Source: Terribium retamae (lineage in GTDB: Bacteria > Pseudomonadota > Alphaproteobacteria > Rhizobiales > Rhizobiaceae). Taken from it: 64,000 nucleotides of DNA. Location of the stretch: assembly GCF_022347545.1 (NCBI RefSeq), contig NZ_JAKREW010000003.1, forward strand, positions 216,181-280,180, written 5' to 3'. The notes beneath the pieces are model-generated. The model searched no databases, was not told the DNA's origin, and worked only from the letters and a program-made list of their open reading frames with translations. Positions 27,736 through 36,330 of this stretch are shown here, in pieces. The position numbers and the translations under genes are program-made. How positions within the stretch are numbered: position 1 is the stretch's first letter; each line of letters opens with the position of its first letter.

Positions 27736-28665
27736 ATGTCTTTACTGTCTCGCCGCGCGTCGCTCGCCAGCCTCGGACTGGCTGTCGGCCTGTCGGCTCT
27801 GTCGCTTTCGCCGCTCGCCGCCCAGGAAACCCAGCCGGCCAAGCCTGCGGACGCTGCTGCAGCCCCGGCCCCCGCTCCGGTCGACCCGAATGCGGTTATC
27901 GCGACTGTGGACGGAAAGCCGATTACCGAAGCCGATCTGACACTTGCAGAAGGCGAGCTGTCACGCCAGTTCGCACAGCTCCCACCGGAGCAGCGCCGGG
28001 CTGCGGCCTTGTCGGCTGCAATCGAAATCAAGGTCCTCGCAGCGAAGGCGGTCGCTGATGGGCTCGACAAGGATCCCGAGTTCCAGCGCCGTTCCGCTTT
28101 CCTGCAGCAGCGCGCGCTGCATGGCGAACTGGTCGAGAAGGAAGTCGTCGGCAAGATCACCGAGGAAGAAATCCGTGCCCGCTACGACAAGGAAATCGCC
28201 GCGCAGCCGCCGGTGAACGAGGTGCATGCCCGTCACATTCTCGTGAAAACGAAGGAAGAGGCGGACGCCATCGTCAAGAAACTGGATGCCGGCGAAGATT
28301 TCCAGAAGCTCGCCAACGAAAACACCAGCGATCCCAGCGGCAAGACCAACGGTGGCGACCTCGGCTTCTTCGGACCTGGGCAGATGGTGCCTGAGTTCGA
28401 AAAGGCGGCGATGGCGCTGGAAGTCGGAAAATACACCAAGGATCCGGTGCAGACGCAATTCGGCTGGCATATCATCAAGGTAGAGGACAAGCGCCAGCAG
28501 CAACCGCCTGCCTTCGATCAGGTCAAGGAACAGGCTAAGTCGGCGGTTGTCCGCGACAAATACTTCGCTGCCGTCAAGGAAGCACGCAAGGCCGCCAAGG
28601 TCGAGATTCCGGACGAGACGTTGCGCAAGGCCGTCGAGGCGGCCGAGGGCGGCGCCGCCAAGTAA
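27736..28665 (+). CDS. periplasmic parvulin-type peptidyl-prolyl isomerase
   Basis: The 309-residue protein has a signal peptide (about 1-29, ending PLAAQE), an Ala/Pro-rich linker, and an N-terminal SurA/PrsA-like chaperone helix region. The parvulin domain (about 160-260) shows VHARHILVKTKEEADAI, NGGDLGFFGPGQMVPEFEKA and TQFGWHIIKVED. It should isomerise X-Pro bonds and help outer-membrane proteins fold in the periplasm. The start is ATG 27736. A strong rho-independent terminator follows the gene. Confidence 0.93.
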   Translation: MSLLSRRASLASLGLAVGLSALSLSPLAAQETQPAKPADAAAAPAPAPVDPNAVIATVDGKPITEADLTLAEGELSRQFAQLPPEQRRAAALSAAIEIKVLAAKAVADGLDKDPEFQRRSAFLQQRALHGELVEKEVVGKITEEEIRARYDKEIAAQPPVNEVHARHILVKTKEEADAIVKKLDAGEDFQKLANENTSDPSGKTNGGDLGFFGPGQMVPEFEKAAMALEVGKYTKDPVQTQFGWHIIKVEDKRQQQPPAFDQVKEQAKSAVVRDKYFAAVKEARKAAKVEIPDETLRKAVEAAEGGAAK

Positions 28666-28694
28666 GCTGCTTCGCTCAGAGAAGTCACCGAAAG

Positions 28695-28722
28695 AGCGGC
28701 GCCTACACAGCGCCGCTTTTTT
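28695..28722 (+). terminator. rho-independent terminator of the isomerase gene
   Basis: AGCGGCGC (28695-28702) pairs perfectly with GCGCCGCT (28710-28717) over a 7-base loop. A run of six T follows, starting at the end of the stem. Confidence 0.9.
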
Positions 28723-28775
28723 GTATCATCGAACAGCCAGGTCGCCGCGGTTTGAAGCCGAAGGCGCAGGAAATT

Positions 28776-29402
28776 CTAGGCCTTTATTCCCCGAACGATG
28801 GCGCGGATGGCGGTGCGCAGCTTGTCCGCGTCTTCGTCCAGCCGCCCAGTCAGAAGATGGACCCAGGCATAGGACGAGACCAGATCAGCCACCTGGCTCG
28901 GATCGACATCATCGGCCACTTCGCCCCGTGTCTTGGCGCGTTCGACCAGCTTGCCCGTATGGGCCCGGCGGCCATGTGCGTAATCCGCGAGCGCTTCGGC
29001 CGCTGTCTCGTCGAACTGGGCCTCGGCGACCAGCGAGCGGAAGATGGTGCCGGCCGGTGTGTTGCGCCATTGGTCAAACAGGCTCTGAGCGAACAGGAAG
29101 AGATCCTTTTCGATATCGCCAGTGTCGGCATAAACGATGTCGCGTTTCTGGCGCTGGTAGACTTCGATGAGGAGCGCGGCCTTGCTCGGCCACCACCGAT
29201 AGATGGTTGGTTTGCCGGCGCGGGCGCGCCGCGCCACAGCTTCGATGGAAAAGCCTGAGTAACCTTGCTCCTGGAGGACGGCTTCGGCCGCAGCCAGGAT
29301 GGCCTCGGCGCTGGCGGGATTGCGCCGGGCGCCGATCGAGCGGCGGGCCTTTCCTTCACTTGCGGTCAATGCACTGACGCTCCTCGAAACTTTGCCGAGC
29401 AC
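28776..29402 (-). CDS. TetR/AcrR-family transcriptional regulator
   Basis: A 208-residue repressor. The N-terminal helix-turn-helix reads [31 protein letters not shown] (about 51-81), with an unusually long 28-residue basic lead before it. The C-terminal ligand domain resembles the TetR_C_11 group that follows [12 protein letters not shown] proteins. It is divergent from a small membrane-protein gene. Two GAAACG...CGTTC half-site pairs lie between them, so it very likely represses that gene and itself. The inducer is unknown. Confidence 0.92.
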   Translation of the reverse strand: MLGKVSRSVSALTASEGKARRSIGARRNPASAEAILAAAEAVLQEQGYSGFSIEAVARRARAGKPTIYRWWPSKAALLIEVYQRQKRDIVYADTGDIEKDLFLFAQSLFDQWRNTPAGTIFRSLVAEAQFDETAAEALADYAHGRRAHTGKLVERAKTRGEVADDVDPSQVADLVSSYAWVHLLTGRLDEDADKLRTAIRAIVRGIKA

Positions 29403-29415
29403 CTTACACCGACTC

Positions 29416-29466
29416 TTGACGAAACGAAACGATCCGTTCTATATATGCAACGAAACGTATCGTTCC
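29416..29466 (+). promoter_or_regulatory. promoter with two TetR-type operators
   Basis: A promoter (TTGACG 29416-29421, TATATA 29440-29445, 18-base spacer) drives the small membrane gene. Operator 1, GAAACGATCCGTTC (29426-29439), fills the spacer, and operator 2, GAAACGTATCGTTCC (29452-29466), covers the start-site region. The two are repeated 26 bases apart and have near-palindromic form, as expected for a TetR dimer on each. Confidence 0.75.
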
Positions 29467-29479
29467 AATGGAGAGAGCC

Positions 29480-29737
29480 ATGCCTGCTGTTGCAAGCGCT
29501 TCGTCCGTGTCCACCCCATCCCGATTTTCCCGGCCACGCTTTGCACTGCTGGTGCTGGCGGGCGTTTATCCGCTCATCACGACCATTCTTTATGCACTGG
29601 CGCCGCTGACAGAAGGATGGTCGATCTGGCAGCGCACGCTGCTGATCGCGCCGGTCATGGTGGTGGCGATGATCTGGGGCGTGATCCCTACTGTGCAGTG
29701 GGCGTTCCGGGGTTTCATCAACCCGCAGGCACGCTGA
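29480..29737 (+). CDS. small two-helix membrane protein under TetR control
   Basis: The 85-residue product has two membrane helices (about 18-42 and 52-75) joined by a short [12 protein letters not shown] loop. It resembles short DUF2798-type proteins but I am not sure of the family. The start is placed at ATG 29480, with GGAGAGAG immediately upstream; ATG 29468 overlaps the operator and has no ribosome site. It is the only gene facing the TetR regulator. It may be an accessory to export or resistance; no transporter follows. Confidence 0.78.
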   Translation: MPAVASASSVSTPSRFSRPRFALLVLAGVYPLITTILYALAPLTEGWSIWQRTLLIAPVMVVAMIWGVIPTVQWAFRGFINPQAR

Positions 29738-29835
29738 CGGCGGACGGGTGGGGCGTCAGAAAACGCCTTGCGAAGCCTCGCGCTATCGGGCAAACGGTGC
29801 ATGCCTTACCGTTTTCCGGACTGCAGAGGTCTTTC

Positions 29836-31077
29836 ATGTCCGCTACGATTTCCCCGCTCGCCCCGAAGAAATATCCCAAAATGCCGGCGATCGAAGGGGT
29901 GCGCATAGCGACAGCCGAAGCAGGTATCAAATACAAGAACCGCACCGATCTCCTGACCATGGTGTTCGACGCGGGAACAACAGTCGCCGGCGTCTTCACG
30001 CGCTCGAAATGCCCATCGGCTCCGGTCGACTTGTGCCGGCAGAACCTCGGCCAGGGAAAGGCCCGCGTGCTGGTTGTGAATTCCGGAAATGCCAATGCCT
30101 TCACCGGCAAGAGGGGTCGCGAGACGACATCGATGACTGCCGCCGCCGCCGCCAAGGCGGTAGGCTGCAGTGTGGAGGAAGTGTTCCTGGCTTCGACCGG
30201 AGTGATCGGTGAACCGCTCGATCCCGGCAAATACAGCCATCTGCTGGCCGGCATGGCCAAGGACGCGCGCCCGGACCAATGGAGCGAAGCCGCCAAGGCG
30301 ATCATGACCACAGATACCTTTCCGAAGGTGATCACGGCTACGGTCAAGCTGGGCGACGTCGATGTGACCCTGAATGGCATCGCCAAGGGGGCCGGCATGA
30401 TCGCGCCGGATATGGCGACGATGCTGTCCTTCGTCGCCACTGACGCTCCCATCGCTGCGCCGGTATTGCAGGATTTGCTGTCCAAGGGCACAGCCAAGAC
30501 CTTCAATGCGGTGACGGTGGATAGTGATACCTCTACCAGCGATACGCTTTTGCTGTTTGCCACCGGCGCCGCGGCCAAGCGTGGTGCCCCCGAGATTACC
30601 GACCCCAAGGATGCGCGTCTCGGTGCTTTCCGACGTGCTTTCAACAAGATGTTGAAGACGCTCGCCATTCAGGTCGTGCGCGATGGCGAAGGCGCCCGTA
30701 AGCAGATCGAGGTCACGGTGACCGGTGCGAAGTCGGCGCGTTCGGCCAAGCGCATCGCGCTGTCGATCGCCAATTCACCGCTGGTCAAGACCGCCGTAGC
30801 CGGCGAAGACGCAAATTGGGGTCGCGTCGTCATGGCCGTGGGCAAGGCTGGCGAACCGGCGGATCGAGACCGGTTGGCGATCTGGTTTGGCGACAATCGT
30901 CTGGCTGTCGACGGGGAGCGCGATGCAGGCTACTCGGAAGAAGCGACTTCGGCCTACATGAAGCGTGACAGCATAGTCATCCGGGCCGACATTGGCATCG
31001 GCCGAGGCAAGGCTACCGTGTGGACCTGCGACCTCACCAAGGAATATGTCGCCATTAATGGCGATTACCGGAGCTGA
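29836..31077 (+). CDS. argJ: bifunctional ornithine acetyltransferase / N-acetylglutamate synthase
   Basis: ArgJ (413 residues) recycles the acetyl group from N-acetylornithine to glutamate and can also use acetyl-CoA, so it serves two steps of arginine synthesis. The autocleavage site is in [16 protein letters not shown]; Thr195 becomes the N-terminal nucleophile of the beta chain. [16 protein letters not shown] and [12 protein letters not shown] are further signatures. ATG 29836 fits the family N-terminus; a frame open far upstream is spurious. It is followed within 4 bases by a GNAT gene and then mutT. Confidence 0.97.
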   Translation: MSATISPLAPKKYPKMPAIEGVRIATAEAGIKYKNRTDLLTMVFDAGTTVAGVFTRSKCPSAPVDLCRQNLGQGKARVLVVNSGNANAFTGKRGRETTSMTAAAAAKAVGCSVEEVFLASTGVIGEPLDPGKYSHLLAGMAKDARPDQWSEAAKAIMTTDTFPKVITATVKLGDVDVTLNGIAKGAGMIAPDMATMLSFVATDAPIAAPVLQDLLSKGTAKTFNAVTVDSDTSTSDTLLLFATGAAAKRGAPEITDPKDARLGAFRRAFNKMLKTLAIQVVRDGEGARKQIEVTVTGAKSARSAKRIALSIANSPLVKTAVAGEDANWGRVVMAVGKAGEPADRDRLAIWFGDNRLAVDGERDAGYSEEATSAYMKRDSIVIRADIGIGRGKATVWTCDLTKEYVAINGDYRS

Positions 31078-31081
31078 TTTG

Positions 31082-31855
31082 TTGAACCCGCAACATCCTG
31101 CCACCGTGCTGGCCAAGGTGCGCCGCTACGAGGCTGCGGGCTTTCGCGCCTGGCCGGCGGCGGCGGTGCACTATGACGGCACCTGGGTGGTGCGGTTGAC
31201 GGCAGGCCACCCTGCCAAGCGGCTGAATTCGATCAACCCTCTCGATCCGGGCGATGTCCACCAGCTTGCCGAGCGCATCGCGCGAGCCGGCCGTCGTTTC
31301 GAAGCCTATGGACGGCCGTTGACCTTCCGCATTTCGCCTCTGGCTGGTGCGGCGCTTTCCCGCCACCTCGATGCAGAGGGCTGGTCGCGCTTCGGCGAGT
31401 CGCTGGTCATGCGCGTGCCGCTTGCAAAGGCGCCGGTCGACGATGTCCTCGATCAGATTCCGCTCAAAGATATCAGCCGCTTCGTTTCCGCGACGTTGAA
31501 AGTGCATGGTGCCGATGCTTCGTTGCGGCCCGGCTTGTCGGAGATCATCGGTGCGATCCAGCCGGAAGCTGGCTTATTCGCGCTCGAGCGGGGCGACGAG
31601 CCAATGGCAACGCTGATTTGTGTCCATGACGGCGATCTCGCCGGCCTGTTCGAAATTGCCACGGACAAGACGGTACGCCGACAGGGCTACGGCCGACAAC
31701 TGGTGTTGTCGGCCTTGAAATGGGCGCGGCTGCGCGGCGCCCGCGAAGCCTGGCTGCAGGTCGAGGCAGACAACGCGCCGGCATTGGCGCTCTATCATGG
31801 CCTCGGTTTCGAGGAGGTCTATCGTTACCATTACCGGCAACCGGCCTCCCTATGA
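31082..31855 (+). CDS. GNAT-family N-acetyltransferase
   Basis: A protein of about 257 residues with a C-terminal GNAT domain: FALERGDEPMATLICVHDGDLAGLFEIATDKTVRRQGYGRQLV contains the acetyl-CoA loop RRQGYG, followed by WLQVEADNAPALALYHGLGFEEVYRYHY. The N-terminal half is a degenerate second GNAT-like repeat. TTG 31082 has GGAG about 8 bases upstream; ATG 31058 inside argJ is a possible start. It overlaps mutT by ATGA. In rhizobia the argJ-GNAT-mutT order is conserved, but the substrate is unknown. Confidence 0.9.
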   Translation: MNPQHPATVLAKVRRYEAAGFRAWPAAAVHYDGTWVVRLTAGHPAKRLNSINPLDPGDVHQLAERIARAGRRFEAYGRPLTFRISPLAGAALSRHLDAEGWSRFGESLVMRVPLAKAPVDDVLDQIPLKDISRFVSATLKVHGADASLRPGLSEIIGAIQPEAGLFALERGDEPMATLICVHDGDLAGLFEIATDKTVRRQGYGRQLVLSALKWARLRGAREAWLQVEADNAPALALYHGLGFEEVYRYHYRQPASL

Positions 31856-32274
31856 CCTCTGAACCGCCAAAGCCGAAGCGGCTGCTTCTGGTCGTCGCCT
31901 GCGCTCTGGTCGATGCTGACGGGCGCGTGCTGATTGCACAGCGGCCGGAAGGCAAACAACTTGCCGGCATGTGGGAGTTTCCGGGAGGCAAGGTGGAGCC
32001 GGGCGAGACGCCGGAAGATTGCCTCGTGCGCGAGCTGCGCGAGGAGCTCGGCATCGAGACCAAAACAGCCTGCCTCGCTCCGCTGACCTTCGCCAGTCAC
32101 AGCTATGACGATTTCCATCTTTTGATGCCGCTTTATGTCTGTCGCCGGTTCTGGGGTACACCGGAGCCAAAAGAGGCGCAGGCGTTGAAATGGGTGCGGC
32201 CGAAGCAGATGCGCGATTATCCGATGCCGCCGGCCGATGCCCCGCTTATCCCTTTCCTCATCGACCTGCTCTGA
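31852..32274 (+). CDS. mutT: 8-oxo-dGTP diphosphatase
   Basis: A 140-residue Nudix hydrolase that should cleave oxidised dGTP and so prevent A-to-C transversions. The Nudix box (residues 45-67) has the form GGKVEPGETP...RELREELGI with all key Gly, Glu and Arg residues. The C-terminal ALKWVRPKQMRDYPMPPADAPLIPFL matches MutT rather than other Nudix classes. Its start overlaps the GNAT stop by four bases, so it depends on the argJ transcript. Confidence 0.93.
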   Translation: MTSEPPKPKRLLLVVACALVDADGRVLIAQRPEGKQLAGMWEFPGGKVEPGETPEDCLVRELREELGIETKTACLAPLTFASHSYDDFHLLMPLYVCRRFWGTPEPKEAQALKWVRPKQMRDYPMPPADAPLIPFLIDLL

Positions 32275-32319
32275 TCGCCACAATTAGCGTTAACAGAGGT
32301 TTAATCCACTCATGAAAGA

Positions 32320-32673
32320 GTGCTCCGGGTTGCGGCAACTGTGTCGTCTTGGGGCAAGGGCGTGAGCATTGACCGGGAATGGGCGGATATCCACCCTCGG
32401 CGTTCGATGGGCGCTGTCGGCATGGGCGTGCTGAGGGTTACGCTGCTCTTCGGTTCGGCAGCCATCGCGCTCTCCATTCTGAGCGCCTCCTATCTCGACA
32501 GTCATTTTTCGCAGCATTTCGCAAGCGCCGATCCGCAGTCCGGGCTCGATATGATGAGCACCGGGTCTATCGGGCGGACGTCCACCTACACGGTACGCCG
32601 CAGCGTCTTGCAGCCGAGCCCGGAGGCCGTGTGTATCATCCGCGAGAACGGTGCTCGCTCCGGTTCGTGTTGA
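32320..32673 (+). CDS. hypothetical single-pass membrane protein upstream of Flp pilin
   Basis: The 117-residue frame has one hydrophobic segment (MGVLRVTLLFGSAAIALSILSASYL, about residues 34-58) followed by a Ser/Thr-rich extracytoplasmic tail with two cysteines (VCIIRENGARSGSC). I do not recognise a family. The start is doubtful: GTG 32320, 32341 and 32362 are in frame and none has a strong ribosome site. It ends 93 bases before the Flp pilin gene and could share its transcript. It may be a pilus accessory protein, but that is only from position. Confidence 0.55.
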   Translation: MLRVAATVSSWGKGVSIDREWADIHPRRSMGAVGMGVLRVTLLFGSAAIALSILSASYLDSHFSQHFASADPQSGLDMMSTGSIGRTSTYTVRRSVLQPSPEAVCIIRENGARSGSC

Positions 32674-32766
32674 ATCGTCGTCACCGAATTCATGCGCCGT
32701 TAAGGCTGCCGCGTTAACCTTTGTAAATCAGTCGGCGTTAAGGTCCCCCCGAGAGGGAAGGCGAAC

Positions 32767-32946
32767 ATGTCATTGCTGCCAAGATTCCTGACGGACAAGA
32801 CAGGCGCGACAGCCATTGAATACAGCCTGCTTGGCACCTTGATTGCTGTCGCCATCATCGCCGGCGTCGGCGCGACCGGCGAAAGGCTGGATTGGCTGTG
32901 GAGCAATAACAACAGCGAAATCGTCAAGGCGCTCAACAAGAACTAG
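32767..32946 (+). CDS. Flp-family type IVb pilin
   Basis: A 59-residue prepilin. The N-terminus MSLLPRFLTDKTGATAIEYSLLGTLIAVAIIAGV carries the Flp motif: cleavage after Gly13 would expose ATAIEY with the conserved Glu5 and Tyr6, then one hydrophobic assembly helix. The short tail ends in NNNSEIVKALNKN. GAGGGAAGG precedes the ATG. Flp pilins build the Tad pilus used for surface attachment, but no cpa/tad gene is in this window, so this copy is an orphan. Confidence 0.92.
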   Translation: MSLLPRFLTDKTGATAIEYSLLGTLIAVAIIAGVGATGERLDWLWSNNNSEIVKALNKN

Positions 32947-32980
32947 GACAACGGCCCGGATGACCTCCCAGGCGATGCGC

Positions 32981-33853
32981 TTATTGGTTGCCCGGGTCCT
33001 GCAGGATCTTTGCTAGCGACACAGTGGCTGATCCAGGTTTCAGCGGCTTTTGTTGCGACGCATCCGGCGCCCAGCCGGAAAGCCAGATGATCGAAAAACT
33101 CGCTTTTACGCGACCGTCGGCATCGGAAAAGCGCTCCGCATAGATTTCGGCGGTGCGCGCGAGCAACGCGCTGCTCATCGGGCGCCGGCTGCGGTCGATC
33201 AAGGCGTTGGTTTCGCCCATCGCCTTGAGATCACTCATGAGGCTGAACGGCGTCCCATAGCGAACTGTGACGGTGTCGACGTCGGCGACGGGCAAAGCGA
33301 GACCGGCCCGCTGCAGCAGTGCACCGACATCACGTACATCGGCAAAGGGAATCACGCGCGGACTTGCTCCGCCGTGAAGTTCGGTTTCAGCCGCAAGCAG
33401 GCTTTCGCGCAGTTCTGCGAGTGTGCCTGCGCCGGTCATGGCGCCGAGGAAGAGGCCGTCCGGCTTCAGAGCACGGCGTATCTGGGCGAGCATGCCGGGA
33501 ATGTCGTTCATCGACTGCAGGGCCAGAAGCGATACGACGAGATCGAGGCTGCCAGGTTCGAACGGAACAGTCTCGGATTCCGCAATCATGCCCGCCCCAT
33601 CGGCCAGAAATGCAGGGTCAGCCTCGACGCGAAAGATCTCACCGACTTTGTTGCTGGAAGCGAGGATCTCGGCTGCATGCGTGGTCTGGCAGAACAGGGT
33701 CGCGGCACGGCTGAAGCGGCGCTCTACCGCTGCCAGCCGGTCGGCCAAATCATCGGCGACCCGTTGGGCCAGGAAATCTGCACCCTGGACCGATCGGGCA
33801 AGTGCGCGGCGTTTCCTCGCCAACCATAGGGCGGTATCGAACAAGGGCTGCAA
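32981..33853 (-). CDS. methyltransferase-domain protein with degenerate SAM motif (NDUFAF5/BioC-like)
   Basis: The 290-residue protein has the outline of a class I methyltransferase: FDTALWLARKRRA at the N-terminus, a VPFEPGSLDLVVSLLALQSMNDIPGMLAQIRRALKPDGLFLGAMTG segment (motifs II-IV), and a FSLMSDLKAMGETNALIDRSRRPM block typical of the NDUFAF5 branch. Motif I, normally DxGxGxG, reads FCQTTHAAEILASS and lacks the glycines. Activity is therefore doubtful; it may be a hydroxylase or assembly factor like human NDUFAF5. It is divergent from comF, as in other rhizobia. Confidence 0.85.
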   Translation of the reverse strand: MQPLFDTALWLARKRRALARSVQGADFLAQRVADDLADRLAAVERRFSRAATLFCQTTHAAEILASSNKVGEIFRVEADPAFLADGAGMIAESETVPFEPGSLDLVVSLLALQSMNDIPGMLAQIRRALKPDGLFLGAMTGAGTLAELRESLLAAETELHGGASPRVIPFADVRDVGALLQRAGLALPVADVDTVTVRYGTPFSLMSDLKAMGETNALIDRSRRPMSSALLARTAEIYAERFSDADGRVKASFSIIWLSGWAPDASQQKPLKPGSATVSLAKILQDPGNQ

Positions 33854-33900
33854 AGACGGGTCCTGCTTCTGCTATGCTGGTTCGTGAGACGGGCAATCAC

Positions 33901-34686
33901 GTGGCCGATCCGATGGCTGATATCAAGGGGCTAGCCCAGACGGTGTTGCAATGGCCGGCGCGGATATTGTTTCCGCCGGTCTGTGCCGGCTGTCGTCGGC
34001 AGGTCTCCCAACCCGGCGTTTTGTGTGGTGATTGCTGGCCGAAGCTGCGCTTTCTGGAGCGTCCCTGGTGCCCCGTCATGGGAACGCCGTTCACCCACGA
34101 TATGGGTGACGGTTTCTTGTCGGCTGAGGCGATCGCCGATCCGCCACCCTTTGAGAGAGCGCGCGCAGCGGCCGTCTACTCTGGCGTGGCCAGGCAGATG
34201 GTACAGGCGCTGAAGTATAACGACCGCACCGATCTTGCACCGTGGATGGCGCGCTGGATGGCGCGCGCCGGCGCGGAACTGCTGGACGAGGCGGATATCA
34301 TCGTACCCGTACCATTGCATTGGCGACGGTTTTTCCGCCGTCAATTCAACCAGTCGGCTGAACTCGGACGTGCGCTCGCCGTCAAAGCCGGGCTGCGTTT
34401 CCTGCCGCAGGCTGTCCAGCGTGTGAAGATGACGCGCAAGCAGGTCGGGCTGCAACGGCACGAGCGCGAGGACAATGTGCGGGCTGCTTTTCGCGTGTCG
34501 CCGGAGCTCGAGATCGAGATCGCTGGCCGCCGTGTGCTCGTGATCGACGACGTCTATACCACTGGCGCTACGGTGCGAGCGGTGGCGAAGACGCTCAAAA
34601 GAAGTGGCGCCGGTGCGGTCGACGTGCTCACTTTCGCACGCGTGTTGCCGGGGGACTTTCAGGCCGACGACTCCGAGACTATATAG
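33901..34686 (+). CDS. ComF-family phosphoribosyltransferase-like protein
   Basis: ComF proteins have a double zinc ribbon and a type I phosphoribosyltransferase fold. Here Cys28/Cys31 and Cys42/Cys45 (CAGC...CGDC) form the ribbon, and VLVIDDVYTTGATV is the PRPP loop near the C-terminus. In transformable bacteria ComF helps DNA uptake; in rhizobia the role is unclear. The start is not certain: GTG 33901, ATG 33874 and ATG 33913 are all in frame, none with a good ribosome site. It heads comF-grxC-nitrilase-DUF1178. Confidence 0.88.
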   Translation: MADPMADIKGLAQTVLQWPARILFPPVCAGCRRQVSQPGVLCGDCWPKLRFLERPWCPVMGTPFTHDMGDGFLSAEAIADPPPFERARAAAVYSGVARQMVQALKYNDRTDLAPWMARWMARAGAELLDEADIIVPVPLHWRRFFRRQFNQSAELGRALAVKAGLRFLPQAVQRVKMTRKQVGLQRHEREDNVRAAFRVSPELEIEIAGRRVLVIDDVYTTGATVRAVAKTLKRSGAGAVDVLTFARVLPGDFQADDSETI

Positions 34687-34727
34687 GTTTCATGACAAGC
34701 TATGGTTTTGGGCAGGATTGTTGACCC

Positions 34728-34997
34728 ATGGTCGACGTGACGATCTACACACGCATGATGTGCGGCTATTGCGCCGCCGCCAAACGCCTTCTCGACCGGA
34801 AGGGCGTGACCTATACAGAGCACGATGCCTCCTTCTCTCCGGAACTGCGTCAGGAAATGATCCAGCGGGCCAATGGCCGTGCCACATTCCCGCAAATTTT
34901 CGTTGGGGATGTCCACGTCGGCGGTTGCGACGATCTGCACGCGCTGGATGCCGCAGGTCGGCTTGATTCTTTGCTCGCCGGCACGGCGGTTCGCTGA
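34728..34997 (+). CDS. grxC: glutaredoxin 3
   Basis: An 89-residue dithiol glutaredoxin. The active site is Cys12-Gly-Tyr-Cys15. The glutathione-binding TFPQIFVGDVHVGGCDDLHALDAAGRLDSLL segment with the cis-Pro is intact. It reduces protein disulfides and glutathione mixed disulfides in the cytosol. It lies 41 bases after comF and 33 before the nitrilase-family gene, whose product may repair deaminated glutathione, giving a small thiol-related operon. Confidence 0.95.
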   Translation: MVDVTIYTRMMCGYCAAAKRLLDRKGVTYTEHDASFSPELRQEMIQRANGRATFPQIFVGDVHVGGCDDLHALDAAGRLDSLLAGTAVR

Positions 34998-35030
34998 ACG
35001 CACAGGACTATCGAAAGCGAGGACGAGACG

Positions 35031-35897
35031 ATGGGTGTTTTCAAGGCCGCCGCCATTCAGATGCGGTCCGGGACCAGCCCGGAGCGCAATGCCGCTGACA
35101 TGGAGCGTCTCGTGCGCGAGGCGGCCGCACAAGGCGCCATCTATGTACAGACACCCGAAATGACCGGCGCGCTGGTACGCGACAAGGATGCCAAACAGGC
35201 CATATTCACCAGCGAGGACAAGGATGTTGTCGTCGCGAAGGCCCGGCAACTGGCGCGCGAACTCGGCATCTATTTCCACATCGGCTCGACGGCCATCCTG
35301 CGGGCCGACGGCAAGCTGGCCAACCGCGCTTTGCTGATCGCGCCGGATGGCGAGACACTCGCGTCCTACGACAAGATCCATATGTTCGACGTCGATCTCG
35401 ACAATGGCGAGAGCTGGCGGGAATCTTCGGCCTACGAGCCCGGCACCGAAGCCGGGGTCGTTGACCTCGCCGGCACGAAACTCGGCTTTGCCATCTGCTA
35501 CGACCTGCGGTTCCCGCAACTTTTCCGCAGCGAGGCGCTGGGTGGCGCCGCCGTGTTGTCGGTGCCTGCCGCGTTTACCCGCCAGACCGGTGAAGCGCAC
35601 TGGCACGTGCTGCTGAGAGCGCGAGCCATCGAGAACGGCGCTTTCGTTGTCGCCGCAGCGCAGGGCGGTCTCCACGAGGATGGCCGCGAGACCTATGGTC
35701 ATTCGCTGATCATCGATCCGTGGGGGCGTATCCTGGCCGAGGCAGATCACAATGAGCCGGCGGTGATCGTGGCGGAAATCGATCCGGCGCAATCGGCTGC
35801 CGCGCGTGCCAAGATCCCCAATCTGAAGAACGCGCGCGACTTTTCGCTGCGCCGGTTCGAAGCCGAGCCGGTTTCGCTCCGAGGAGCTGCATCTTGA
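35031..35897 (+). CDS. carbon-nitrogen hydrolase, Nit1-like (probable deaminated-glutathione amidase)
   Basis: The 288-residue enzyme has the nitrilase-superfamily catalytic triad: Glu43 (QTPEMTG), Lys115 (DKIHMFD) and Cys156 (AICYDLRFP). The HMFDVD and WHVLLRARAIENGAFVVAAAQ segments place it in the Nit1/Nit2 group. Nit1 hydrolyses deaminated glutathione, a side product of transamination; the glutaredoxin next door agrees with this, but omega-amidase activity is an alternative. Its stop overlaps the DUF1178 start by TTGA. Confidence 0.92.
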   Translation: MGVFKAAAIQMRSGTSPERNAADMERLVREAAAQGAIYVQTPEMTGALVRDKDAKQAIFTSEDKDVVVAKARQLARELGIYFHIGSTAILRADGKLANRALLIAPDGETLASYDKIHMFDVDLDNGESWRESSAYEPGTEAGVVDLAGTKLGFAICYDLRFPQLFRSEALGGAAVLSVPAAFTRQTGEAHWHVLLRARAIENGAFVVAAAQGGLHEDGRETYGHSLIIDPWGRILAEADHNEPAVIVAEIDPAQSAAARAKIPNLKNARDFSLRRFEAEPVSLRGAAS

Positions 35898-36319
35898 TCC
35901 GCTTTTCACTGACGTGCGAGCGGGAACACGATTTCGAAGGCTGGTTCCGCTCCAACGACGATTTCGACCAGCAGAAAAAACGCGGCTTCGTCGAGTGCCC
36001 GACTTGTGGCTCGCACAAGGTCGAGAAGGCGCTGATGGCGCCTGCGGTTTCGACCAGCCGCAAGCAGGAAAAAATGGCGCTGGCCATGGGCGAGCAGCAG
36101 CGGCATGCGATGGCGCAGCTCAAGGCGTTGGCCGACAAGATGCGCGAAAACTCGGACTATGTCGGCGACAAGTTCGCCGAGGAGGCCCGCAAGATCCATT
36201 TCGGCGAGGCCGATCAACGCGGCATCTACGGCGAAGCGACGCTCGAGGAAGCTCAGAGCCTGGCTGAAGACGGCGTCGAATTCATGCCGATCCCGACCTT
36301 CCCCGACGACCGCAACTGA
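35894..36319 (+). CDS. DUF1178-family protein
   Basis: A 141-residue protein with a short N-terminal zinc-binding block, MIRFSLTCEREHDFEGWF followed by FVECPTCGS. Cys8, His12, Cys35 and Cys38 are the likely ligands. An Ala/Lys/Met-rich helical middle and the tail FGEADQRGIYGEATLEEAQSL complete the family pattern. The TTG start overlaps the nitrilase stop by four bases. The function is unknown; it is conserved next to the nitrilase gene across Rhizobiales. Confidence 0.93.
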   Translation: MIRFSLTCEREHDFEGWFRSNDDFDQQKKRGFVECPTCGSHKVEKALMAPAVSTSRKQEKMALAMGEQQRHAMAQLKALADKMRENSDYVGDKFAEEARKIHFGEADQRGIYGEATLEEAQSLAEDGVEFMPIPTFPDDRN

Positions 36320-36330
36320 ACGGCGGGCGC

